Notes under the pieces: generated by a model
Database searches by the model: none
Seen by the model: the letters and a program-made list of their open reading frames with translations, nothing else
Told to the model about the DNA's origin: nothing
Shown here: positions 7,540-13,907 of the stretch, piece after piece
Position numbering within the stretch: position 1 is the first letter of the stretch
Layout of the letters: every line of letters begins with the position of its first letter
Position numbers and translations under genes: made by a program
Source: Nocardia sp. CY41
GTDB taxonomy: Bacteria; Actinomycetota; Actinomycetes; Mycobacteriales; Mycobacteriaceae
Length of the DNA stretch: 64,000 nucleotides
Assembly: GCF_009829325.1 (NCBI RefSeq)
Contig: NZ_VUOS01000007.1
Coordinates: forward strand, 124,001-188,000
Direction: 5' to 3'

Positions 7540-9402
7540 ATGCCGAAGTTCACGCGCGGCCAAGAGCCGGTCGCGATCCGCATCGGCACCGAGCCCGTAC
7601 TGCGCAAGTACATCGGCGACCGGCTGATCTGGGACGGCACCCGCTCCGTCGTCGCGCAGGCCCAGCGCGCCACCGCGACAGCGAGCGCCCGTCCCGGGAC
7701 CGTGTCGACAACGGTGACAGTGCCCGCGATCGTCGCCACCGCTGCGGCCGGCGCGTTTCCCGCCGCAGTTACGGCGACCTCCAGTGGGCAGGCGACAGCG
7801 GCCACGGCCACCGCACTGGTCCCCGCCCACGCTGTCCATGCGGACGCGCACGCGGCGGCCGTGGTTGCCACTGCGGGCGCTTCGGTGCTTGCTGCGGTGG
7901 GGGAGCAAAACTTCGACGCGCAGGCCAACGCCACCGCGGCGACAGCGGCGTTGAACTCGTCCCCGACTGCGGCCACGGCTTCGGCGGACGCCGCAGCGGG
8001 CGCCGTGGCGGCGACGGCTTCCACGCTGGTGTACGACGCGATCGGGCAGGGTTCCAGCTTCAACACCGCCACCCCGGCTACGGCCACAGCTGCTGCGGTG
8101 AACGCCGAGATCTCCACGAGCGTCGCCGTTCCCGCCCTGACCGCGACGGCTGCAGCTGCAGGACGTACCGCCACGCCGTCGGCTACCGCCACCGCCGCGG
8201 CGACCACTGCCACAGCGACGGCGACAGCGGTCAACGCGACCGGCACAGTGGTGAACCTCGCCAACTACACCGACGACTTCAACCGGGCCAACAACACCAG
8301 TCTCGGGTCATCGTGGACCGAGACCGGCGGTGACCTCGGCATCATCTCCAACCAGCTCGCAGTCCAAGGCACCACCGCGAACAGGCGCGCAGCGATCTAC
8401 AACAGCCAGACCGTCACCCCATATCAGTCGGTGGAGTTCACGATCGGCTCGGCGCCGAACGGTACGGCGGTCGCCGGTGCGGTGCTGCGCTGCAACTCGG
8501 CCATGACCGAGATGGTCATTCTGGGCACGTACAACGGTGGTTGGAATCTCGGCCGGATCACCGGTATCAACGGAACCTACACCGCCATCGGTTCCGGCAC
8601 GGTCACCATCGCCACCAACGATGTGATCCGGTGCCAGGTCGATGAGAACAATGTGTACTCCGTCTACATCAACGGTGTGAAAAATGGGTCGTCGTATCGA
8701 GATACGACGTGGGGCGACTCCAGCCACCGGTATCTCGGGTTGTTCGTGCAGCGCGTCAGCACGACCAACAGTCACTCGATCGACAACTTCGTCGGCAAGG
8801 ACGTATCGCCCTACGTCCAGTTCGCCTCCGACGACTTCAACCGGGCGAGCCTTGGCAGCAACTGGACCACCAGGTTTGGGCCGCTGTACCTGGCGTCCAA
8901 CGAGCTGTCAGCCGTCGGGCTGGCGTCCGAGCCGATCAGCTTCGGATTCTGGAACGCGGCAACGTCGCCGTCGGCCGACATGGCAGCCCAGGCTCGGATC
9001 CGCTGGAACGGTAGGAATCCTCAGCACAGCTCGATGTCGGTGTGCGTGCGCGCCGACCCGGCGAGCAACCACGCTGGCGTGCACTACTGGCGGGTCGCGG
9101 ACAAACACGGCATCTGCATGTACTCGTGGGACGGGACGACGTTCACCTCTGCTACTGGCCTGGCTGACATCATCACCACCACGAAGGCCGCGGAGGGCGC
9201 CGTGATGCGCATCGAGGCAAGAGGGACGGTGTACACGGCGTTCTTGGACAACGTGCCGCAACTTCAGGGAACGTTCACGACGGCGCAGGTTCCGCTGACC
9301 AACCGGTATGCGGGCGTGCACGGCGAGGACGACTCTGGGGTAAGTGGCGGTGGTGAGCCGCCCGCGAACTTGGACGACTGGGCGGCCTACTCTCTGCCCT
9401 GA
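7540..9402 (+). CDS. Large minor tail protein: Ala/Thr-rich stalk plus two DDFNRA modules
   Basis: A 620-residue protein. Residues 1-38 hold the 'KYIGDRLIWDG' type opening often seen in actinophage tail proteins. Residues 40-235 are a low-complexity Ala/Thr/Val stretch, probably an extended stalk. Two beta-sandwich modules open with DDFNRA near residues 245 and 431. It is the last gene of the late operon, followed by two terminators. A likely receptor-binding component. A perfect 8-bp inverted repeat lies within it at 8691-8708. Confidence 0.75.
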   Translation: MPKFTRGQEPVAIRIGTEPVLRKYIGDRLIWDGTRSVVAQAQRATATASARPGTVSTTVTVPAIVATAAAGAFPAAVTATSSGQATAATATALVPAHAVHADAHAAAVVATAGASVLAAVGEQNFDAQANATAATAALNSSPTAATASADAAAGAVAATASTLVYDAIGQGSSFNTATPATATAAAVNAEISTSVAVPALTATAAAAGRTATPSATATAAATTATATATAVNATGTVVNLANYTDDFNRANNTSLGSSWTETGGDLGIISNQLAVQGTTANRRAAIYNSQTVTPYQSVEFTIGSAPNGTAVAGAVLRCNSAMTEMVILGTYNGGWNLGRITGINGTYTAIGSGTVTIATNDVIRCQVDENNVYSVYINGVKNGSSYRDTTWGDSSHRYLGLFVQRVSTTNSHSIDNFVGKDVSPYVQFASDDFNRASLGSNWTTRFGPLYLASNELSAVGLASEPISFGFWNAATSPSADMAAQARIRWNGRNPQHSSMSVCVRADPASNHAGVHYWRVADKHGICMYSWDGTTFTSATGLADIITTTKAAEGAVMRIEARGTVYTAFLDNVPQLQGTFTTAQVPLTNRYAGVHGEDDSGVSGGGEPPANLDDWAAYSLP

Positions 9403-9418
9403 TCCACCTCAGCGACAC

Positions 9419-9456
9419 AAAGCCGCCCCGCGGTTTCGCACCTGCGGGGCGCTTTT
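9419..9456 (+). terminator. Rho-independent terminator of the late operon
   Basis: Stem CGCCCCGC (9424-9431) pairs with GCGGGGCG (9444-9451), flanked by AAAG/CTTTT, 17 bases after the last tail gene. It is the natural end of rightward late transcription. Confidence 0.85.
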
Positions 9457-9475
9457 GTCGTGTCCGGACACCAAA

Positions 9476-9507
9476 CCGCCCCGACCTACGCATCAAGGTC
9501 GGGGCGG
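9476..9507. terminator. Second, probably bidirectional, terminator
   Basis: A perfect 12-bp stem, CCGCCCCGACCT (9476-9487) with AGGTCGGGGCGG (9496-9507), lies between convergent gene sets. It can stop rightward read-through and also leftward transcription from the 9558-10595 operon. Confidence 0.8.
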
Positions 9508-9557
9508 CCTCCGCCGTGCCTGCGGTGTTTACACGGCGAAGATTCTGTGGGTGACGC

Positions 9558-9686
9558 TCAGTCCACGGCCTTGATCAGCCGGGGGTCTTCGGTGATGATC
9601 CGCTTCCGGGGGGCATCCTTCCCGCGAGGGTCGACATTCCAGTTGTCGTTGGCGGGGCCGTCCGGACCAGGGATCTTCTCCTGCAC
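9558..9686 (-). CDS. Small hypothetical protein (42 aa)
   Basis: GTG start at 9686 with a strong AAGGAGA site 6 bases upstream. The 42-residue product is polar and has a 'GPDGPANDNWNVDPRGKDAPRK' type middle rich in Pro, Gly and Asn, so probably little fixed structure. Last gene of the leftward operon, ending 51 bases before terminator 9476-9507. Not recognised. Confidence 0.55.
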   Translation of the reverse strand: MQEKIPGPDGPANDNWNVDPRGKDAPRKRIITEDPRLIKAVD

Positions 9687-9745
9687 GCGCTCTCCTTCGA
9701 TTCGTGTATCTCCTGAAATCCCCGACGATCGCCGGGGAAGACTGA

Positions 9746-9982
9746 TCAGCGCGCGTACTCGCGGTACACGGGCTTGCGGGCCAACGCCCTTCCGGCGCCG
9801 GTGAGGCAGTAGCCGCGGCCGGTGCCCTGAGCGAGGCCGGAACGCTGGAGTTCGGCGGCGTCCTGGGCAGCGACCCGCTCGGACAGGTCCGTAATTCTGG
9901 ACAGCTCACGGACGGGCAGGCGGCGGTCGGACTCGGCGAACAGCGCGCCCAGCAACTTGGCTTGGTTCTCACTCAGCGGCAT
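9746..9982 (-). CDS. Small winged-helix-like DNA-binding protein
   Basis: A 78-residue protein starting MPLSENQAKLLGAL. It has a helix-turn-helix pattern (residues 18-45, LPVRELSRITDLSERVAAQDAAEL) followed by a short wing-like 'GRGYCLTGAGRAL' segment, resembling a minimal MarR/winged-helix domain. The ATG at 9982 lies 14 bases inside the end of the upstream gene, so it is coupled to it. A longer in-frame start would run across the upstream gene and is less likely. Probably a regulator of this operon or of lysogeny. Confidence 0.65.
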   Translation of the reverse strand: MPLSENQAKLLGALFAESDRRLPVRELSRITDLSERVAAQDAAELQRSGLAQGTGRGYCLTGAGRALARKPVYREYAR

Positions 9983-10127
9983 CGGCGAACCCATCGAGCA
10001 GTTCGTGGGCGTGGTCGATCGCCCGGTCCTCGAGGAGGTCCGCGTATTCCTCAGCGGTGTACGAGTACCCGTCGTCACCGACGATGTAAACGGTCCCGTC
10101 GATGGAGGATTCGAGGTAGCCGATCAC
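9969..10127 (-). CDS. Small acidic hypothetical protein (52 aa)
   Basis: GTG at 10127 overlaps the upstream stop (GTGA). A 52-residue acidic protein with 'DGTVYIVGDDGYSYTAEEYADLL'. The motif 'V-G-DDG-x-x-YT-x-E-x-Y' also occurs in the next upstream gene (VVGPDGLPYTVEQYL), so the two look like diverged duplicates. No known family. Confidence 0.6.
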   Translation of the reverse strand: MIGYLESSIDGTVYIVGDDGYSYTAEEYADLLEDRAIDHAHELLDGFADAAE

Positions 10128-10306
10128 CGGTCGGCCCACTCGCGGATGGCTACGGCGAAGCGCAGCAACTGCTGTGGCGACTGACCGGCGTTGGCCTTCG
10201 CCACGAGGGTCAGGTACTGCTCGACGGTGTACGGCAGCCCGTCCGGGCCGACGACCATGGTGCGGCCCTCCAGACGTTCTTGCCAGGCGGAGACAGCGTC
10301 GTTCAT
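10124..10306 (-). CDS. Small hypothetical protein (60 aa), paralogue of its neighbour
   Basis: ATG at 10306 overlaps the upstream stop (ATGA). The 60-residue product has a central 'MVVGPDGLPYTVEQYLTL' segment matching in pattern the protein at 9969-10127, then a helical C-terminus. Both are coupled in one leftward operon, suggesting tandem duplication of a small regulator or adaptor. Not recognised. Confidence 0.6.
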   Translation of the reverse strand: MNDAVSAWQERLEGRTMVVGPDGLPYTVEQYLTLVAKANAGQSPQQLLRFAVAIREWADR

Positions 10307-10476
10307 CCGAGCACCACCGACAGGCGCTTGAGCGCGGCCATGAAGAACTCGCATCCGCCGTGCCCGCCATGGAGGTCCATGCCGAAGCGGGCGTGCTCGA
10401 TGGACTCGATCATGGCGTTGGTGCAGGGTTGGGCCCGCCACCGGTCGAGGGTGTCGGGTGCCGCTACGGGGCTCAC
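10303..10476 (-). CDS. Small hypothetical protein (57 aa)
   Basis: GTG at 10476 overlaps the upstream TGA (GTGA) and its own stop overlaps the next ATG. A 57-residue product with Cys at about residues 18 and 42 and a His/Gly-rich stretch (DLHGGHGGCEFF). No membrane segment. Function unknown. Confidence 0.55.
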   Translation of the reverse strand: MSPVAAPDTLDRWRAQPCTNAMIESIEHARFGMDLHGGHGGCEFFMAALKRLSVVLG

Positions 10477-10595
10477 CGGGCAGCCTCGTAGCGATGGGGG
10501 CCGGGCTCGGGCCGAACCAACGCGGCGTAATAGACCGCGGCGGCCAGTAGCGCGATTGCTACACCGACGACGAGAACGGGTAAATACTCGGGCAT
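10473..10595 (-). CDS. Single-pass membrane peptide (40 aa)
   Basis: First gene of the leftward operon. ATG at 10595, preceded by a purine-rich CAGGGGG site. Residues 4-27 form one transmembrane helix (LPVLVVGVAIALLAAAVYYAAL), followed by a short basic tail. Such tiny membrane proteins expressed near repressors sometimes act in superinfection exclusion; there is no direct evidence here. Confidence 0.55.
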   Translation of the reverse strand: MPEYLPVLVVGVAIALLAAAVYYAALVRPEPGPHRYEAAR

Positions 10596-10807
10596 CTGGT
10601 ACCCCCTGGCGCGTTGTGTGTTCTGTTGGAATGGGCACACGGTGCCGGAGAGCTCGTAACCTCCCGAGGGGCGAGAGGCTACGAAACGAATCGCCTGGTT
10701 CGGGGGTCCAAGCTCGGATCCGGCACCGTGTGCTAACTTCACGTTAAGTGCAGGCCAACAGATGAATGCTCCCTAATTGCTCCCTCTTTCGGTGCTACGG
10801 TGGGGGT
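10596..10807. promoter_or_regulatory. Divergent promoter/operator region between the leftward operon and the XRE-TPR gene
   Basis: A 212-bp intergenic region. A perfect 15-bp inverted repeat has arms at 10635-10649 (GCACACGGTGCCGGA) and 10719-10733, 69 bp apart, which suits a looping repressor. A TANNNT hexamer (TACGGT, 10796-10801) sits 6 bases before the ATG at 10808, the spacing of a leaderless actinobacterial transcript. No clear -35 was found. Confidence 0.55.
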
Positions 10808-11968
10808 ATGCAGAAGAACGAGGCCGTCGGCGAACGCATCGCGCGTATCCGCAAGACCCGCGGCCTGACCCAGCACCAGCTCGCCTCCCTCGCCCACGTC
10901 GGGCGCGGATACCTCTCCCGTGTCGAAGCCGGGATCGACTCACCCACCTCCATGTGGGTCGGCGGCATCGCGTCCGCCCTGGGCGTCGATGCGTCGATCC
11001 TGATGGGCGCCGAAAGCGAAGCCGCGAGCCTCGACCGCATCGTGCCCACCGTGCGCCAGGTCGTTGCCTCGACCGACCCGCTGGCAGATGTCGATCCGCT
11101 ACCGCTCGACATCCTTCGGCTCCGGGTCGATGAGGTCGCGCGCTGGCGGCATGAGGGCGCGTACTCGAAGATCGTCGAGGGCCTTCCCGATCTCGTGGAC
11201 CACCTGCTCGTCGCCGGGCAGCGCGATGGAGCGGCGGCCTACGAACTGCTCGTCACCGCCTACCGGGCAGGGAACACGCTGGCGCACAAGACGGGCCACT
11301 ACGACCTGTCAACTCTGGCCACCGACCGCATGGTGTGGGCGGCCGGGAACGCCGAGGATGAACTGCTTCTGGCCACGGCCCAGTACGTGAAGACCGCCGC
11401 TCTCGCCCGTGTCGGTGCGATGGAACGCGCGGTGCGGTTGACCGATCGGACGATCGCGACCGTCGAGCCGTACGCCGACGACGAGATGGGCGCGGCGGTG
11501 CTGTGCGCTCTCCACATGCGCCGAGCGGGCCTGGCATCGACCGCTGGGGACGCTGAGACCACCGACACTCATTTCGCCGAGGCCTACGGCTTCGCGGAGA
11601 AGATCGGGGACCGGCAGGCGCACGGCACGGTGGTGGGCCCCACGAACGTCAAGCTGTTCGAGCTGTCGGCGGCGGTCGATCTTCGCCAGGTGGGCAAGGC
11701 GAAGGAACTCGCGGAGCAGACCCAGATCCCGACCGACTACCCGCGCGAACGCAAGGCGCACTTCTACCTCGACGTGGCGCGAGCGCACCTGAGCGCTGGC
11801 GAGCCGGACGCGGCCGTCGATGCCCTCGTCGACGCGAAGGAGTCGGCGCCGGAGTACTTCCGCAAGTCCCGTTCGGTGGAGACGGTGATCAAGACGACCG
11901 CGGCGCACGAGCGGCGAGCGTCGAGCAAGCTGCGGGCGCTCGCGCACTACGCGGGGATTCAGGACTGA
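10808..11968 (+). CDS. XRE-family regulator with TPR-like C-terminal domain
   Basis: A 386-residue protein. Residues 1-65 are a typical HTH_XRE (IARIRKTRGLTQHQLASLA ... LSRVEAG). Residues 90-385 are helical repeats with TPR character (many Ala/Leu/Tyr at repeat spacing). Actinobacterial chromosomes carry many such HTH-TPR regulators, and the long domain usually senses a peptide or partner. I chose the ATG at 10808 because a TANNNT box ends 6 bases upstream; a start 14 codons earlier lacks support. Divergent from the small leftward operon. It may be a second repressor or a host-derived lysogeny regulator. Confidence 0.8.
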   Translation: MQKNEAVGERIARIRKTRGLTQHQLASLAHVGRGYLSRVEAGIDSPTSMWVGGIASALGVDASILMGAESEAASLDRIVPTVRQVVASTDPLADVDPLPLDILRLRVDEVARWRHEGAYSKIVEGLPDLVDHLLVAGQRDGAAAYELLVTAYRAGNTLAHKTGHYDLSTLATDRMVWAAGNAEDELLLATAQYVKTAALARVGAMERAVRLTDRTIATVEPYADDEMGAAVLCALHMRRAGLASTAGDAETTDTHFAEAYGFAEKIGDRQAHGTVVGPTNVKLFELSAAVDLRQVGKAKELAEQTQIPTDYPRERKAHFYLDVARAHLSAGEPDAAVDALVDAKESAPEYFRKSRSVETVIKTTAAHERRASSKLRALAHYAGIQD

Positions 11969-12180
11969 TGCTGCCAACCGAACCAGGGGTGTACCACGAT
12001 GCCCGCGGCGATGAGTGGGTCTTGCACGAGGATGGGCGGTGGCAGTGGACTGGCCGGCGGATGGGGGATGGGTCGCTGTGGCCGGTGAACGACCATCCGG
12101 GAGCCTCGACGGAGGCGCTGGCCTCCGCTACGCCGAGCGAGGCGATCCTCCCGCTGACGCGGGCATCGCTCCCGGACTGA
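11968..12180 (+). CDS. Small hypothetical protein (70 aa) coupled to the XRE-TPR regulator
   Basis: ATG at 11968 overlaps the regulator's TGA. The product is 70 residues with the N-terminal pattern 'PGVYHDARGDEWVLHEDGRWQW', a Trp-rich repeat-like fold found in small phage and actinobacterial proteins of unknown role. A terminator follows 9 bases after its stop, closing a two-gene operon. Confidence 0.6.
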   Translation: MLPTEPGVYHDARGDEWVLHEDGRWQWTGRRMGDGSLWPVNDHPGASTEALASATPSEAILPLTRASLPD

Positions 12181-12188
12181 CGCAAGCA

Positions 12189-12216
12189 AAAGCCGCCCCG
12201 AATCCGGGGCGGCTTT
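12189..12216. terminator. Terminator of the XRE-TPR operon
   Basis: A perfect 12-bp stem AAAGCCGCCCCG / CGGGGCGGCTTT with a 4-base AATC loop. A- and T-tracts lie on both sides, so it can work in both directions; the convergent gene 12219-12494 ends 2 bases away. Confidence 0.85.
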
Positions 12217-12218
12217 CG

Positions 12219-12494
12219 TCATGTCTGGGGGTGTTGGCCGTCGTCGCGCCAGCAATGCTCGTCCAACGGCGGCGTGTAGACCACTCCGTCGCAGGCGTGG
12301 CAGCGGTGGGTGCGGTGCCCGTTGCGTCCCTCTACCCGGCAGGGCAGCCAGACGGGGGTGAAGGTGCCGTGAGCGAGGACGTGACCGTTGGGGCAGCGGA
12401 CCGGCCGCGTCTCCGCAGCGCGTCCGTCGGAGAGCCGCACGAGTTGCCCAGGCTCGCCGCGGCGTCCGTCAGGTCCTACGTAGTGCTGCCGCAT
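12219..12494 (-). CDS. Zinc-ribbon hypothetical protein
   Basis: A 91-residue protein with CPNGH (Cys34) and CHAC (Cys65/Cys68) motifs plus several His, consistent with one zinc-binding knuckle. Start ATG at 12494. It lies 29 bases downstream of the HicB-like gene, probably in the same transcript, and ends at the terminator. It could be a nucleic-acid-binding accessory protein. Confidence 0.55.
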   Translation of the reverse strand: MRQHYVGPDGRRGEPGQLVRLSDGRAAETRPVRCPNGHVLAHGTFTPVWLPCRVEGRNGHRTHRCHACDGVVYTPPLDEHCWRDDGQHPQT

Positions 12495-12523
12495 CCACTG
12501 ATCGTGGCACACCCGACCGACAG

Positions 12524-12997
12524 CTACTTCCTGCCGAGGATCCAGACGAGGAGCCAGATCGGTGCCCACATGCCGCACGTCACCAAGGTCATGAGTGCGT
12601 GAAAGCCATGGTTGGGTCCGACGCGATACCCGCCCACCCGCGCGGAGGCGTTGACGACGACATTCTGCATCACCTGCGGCGGCGCGGGCGCGTAAGTGGG
12701 CTGTGGCTGCATGATCGGATACGGGGCGGTCGGCGGCTGATGGATCGGGGCGTGCTGCTGGACGGGGACGGGTGGGGGCGTGAACGGCACCTCGGGCAGG
12801 GGGACGTCTCCGCCGGAGTTGATGAGGTCCCGCAGCGTCCCGTCGACGAGCTTCATCAGCCCGGTGTGGGCCTCTTCCGGTGAGTAAGCCTCCCAGCTGA
12901 GGTTCGGGAACTCGGCGCATCGGGCGACGAATTTGTCACCGTCCCGCAGCACTCGGTAGGTGTAGCGGTCAGCAGTTGGGTACTGCGGTCCGGTCAT
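12524..12997 (-). CDS. HicB-like domain fused to a proline-rich linker and membrane anchor
   Basis: A 157-residue protein. Residues 10-68 match the HicB antitoxin fold pattern (YRVLRDGDKFVARCAEFP ... EEAHTGLMKLVDGTL ... DVPLPE). Residues 69-115 are Pro/Gln-rich. Residues 125-155 are a hydrophobic membrane segment (HALMTLVTCGMWAPIWLLVWILG). No HicA toxin lies beside it, so a classical toxin-antitoxin role is unlikely. Membrane tethering and its position in the lysogeny region suggest a lysogen-expressed protein, for example in superinfection exclusion; that is inference. RBS GAGGGG precedes the ATG. Confidence 0.7.
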   Translation of the reverse strand: MTGPQYPTADRYTYRVLRDGDKFVARCAEFPNLSWEAYSPEEAHTGLMKLVDGTLRDLINSGGDVPLPEVPFTPPPVPVQQHAPIHQPPTAPYPIMQPQPTYAPAPPQVMQNVVVNASARVGGYRVGPNHGFHALMTLVTCGMWAPIWLLVWILGRK

Positions 12998-13099
12998 GAA
13001 TGTCCCCTCGGGGTCGGGCAGGTTCCCCCTGCGATTGGAATGCCCTGCGCACAGGCTGTCGGGCTGCTCATCGTGAACAACCGGGTCGTGTTACGCGGG

Positions 13100-13130
13100 T
13101 CACAGCGTGTCTGGTGTGGACACGCTGTGA
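13100..13130. promoter_or_regulatory. 12-bp perfect inverted repeat, operator or terminator
   Basis: Arms TCACAGCGTGTC (13100-13111) and GACACGCTGTGA (13119-13130) are separated by 7 bases. It lies between the stop of the 13138-13347 gene and the start of the HicB-like gene on the same strand. There is no T-tract on either side, so an operator is at least as likely as a terminator. Confidence 0.6.
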
Positions 13131-13137
13131 GCGGCGC

Positions 13138-13347
13138 TCAGGAGTTGAGTCCGGCCAAGAATTTGCGCACCGCGTCGGTGAAGTCGTCGCACTCGGCGCA
13201 GGCCGCGATGTTCCCCAAGGGGATCACACCCGTCTCGGCGAGCCCGGTGATGGGCAGGGTGCACAGGCAGATGTGGAGGCAGCGCGGGCAGAGCGCGATG
13301 CCGGTCGGATCGCCGACGGATACCTCCACCCGCATGGCGTTGCTCAT
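13138..13347 (-). CDS. Small zinc-ribbon protein (69 aa)
   Basis: ATG at 13347 overlaps the upstream stop (ATGA). The 69-residue product has CPRC, a nearby C-x-C pair and CAEC, giving enough cysteines for one or two zinc sites. Third gene of the three-gene leftward operon that begins with the DUF732-like protein. Function unknown. Confidence 0.6.
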   Translation of the reverse strand: MSNAMRVEVSVGDPTGIALCPRCLHICLCTLPITGLAETGVIPLGNIAACAECDDFTDAVRKFLAGLNS

Positions 13348-13493
13348 GCCTTCGATCCTCCCATCTGCATCCCGCCGCCGTGGCGTTCGAGCCATTCGAC
13401 GAGCGGCTCCATCCCGTACCGCAGCAGCTCGAGCTCGCGGGTGAAGGTCTCGCGGCACTGCTCGGGTACGTCGAACGCGAGGGTGATCGTCAC
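13344..13493 (-). CDS. Small hypothetical protein (49 aa)
   Basis: GTG at 13493 overlaps the upstream TGA. A 49-residue product with alternating hydrophobic N-terminus (TITLAFDVPE) and a helical C-terminal part ending in a Gly/Met-rich tail. Coupled to genes on both sides. Not recognised. Confidence 0.5.
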   Translation of the reverse strand: MTITLAFDVPEQCRETFTRELELLRYGMEPLVEWLERHGGGMQMGGSKA

Positions 13494-13819
13494 CGGATCA
13501 CGCCGAGCATGTCCGGGCACGACACGTCCACCATGGTGCCGAGGGTGTAGCCCAACTGGTGCGGGTAGTGGTCGACGGCCAGGTGCTCGAGCGCGGCCCG
13601 TTTCCCGGCGGGGGTGGGGTCGGCGCGCAGGATCCCGCACACCTCGTTGGCGGTCTGGATGATCTCCGGCTGGAACTGGCGGTTGACGCCGCCGAGCAGG
13701 AGGCGGACCTCCATCTGCTGACCGTCGGTCCAGCCGGGCCACGGGGCGGCGTTGGCCGGCGAAGGGGTGAGCGCGAGCGCCGCGGCGGACAGGGCAGTGA
13801 TATCGATGCGGATTCGCAT
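13490..13819 (-). CDS. Secreted DUF732-like protein
   Basis: A 109-residue protein with a signal peptide (about residues 1-24, ending ANA-A) and a mature domain having two cysteines. The pattern 'ANEVCGILRAD ... TLGTMVDVSCPDML' is that of DUF732, a secreted family best known from mycobacteria. ATG start at 13819 with GGAG upstream. First gene of a leftward operon divergent from the integrase, so it may be expressed in the lysogen and alter the cell envelope. Function of DUF732 proteins is unknown. Confidence 0.65.
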   Translation of the reverse strand: MRIRIDITALSAAALALTPSPANAAPWPGWTDGQQMEVRLLLGGVNRQFQPEIIQTANEVCGILRADPTPAGKRAALEHLAVDHYPHQLGYTLGTMVDVSCPDMLGVIR

Positions 13820-13907
13820 GAGGATTGCTCCGTGGAGGTGGAAGTCATGTACCCGGCTATCGTCAGATATCTCTAGATATGTGTCAATAGCGGGGTATAT
13901 TTCCTGC
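13820..13907. promoter_or_regulatory. Divergent promoter region, integrase versus DUF732-like operon
   Basis: An 88-bp, locally AT-rich gap. ATATCT-CT-AGATAT (13867-13880) is an inverted repeat. TATATT (13896-13901) ends 6 bases before the integrase GTG, as for a leaderless transcript. A TTGACA hexamer faces the other way at about 13882-13887. Confidence 0.6.

Noticed and set aside
7185..8333. A 382-codon plus-strand frame overlapping the 7090 and 7540 genes
   Set aside because: It is rich in Arg/His/Gly from the wrong codon phase and has no RBS, while the two overlapped genes have good homology-like features.
8691..8708. Perfect 8-bp inverted repeat GTCGTATC-GA-GATACGAC in a tail gene
   Set aside because: It lies inside clear coding sequence with no other regulatory context and may be chance.
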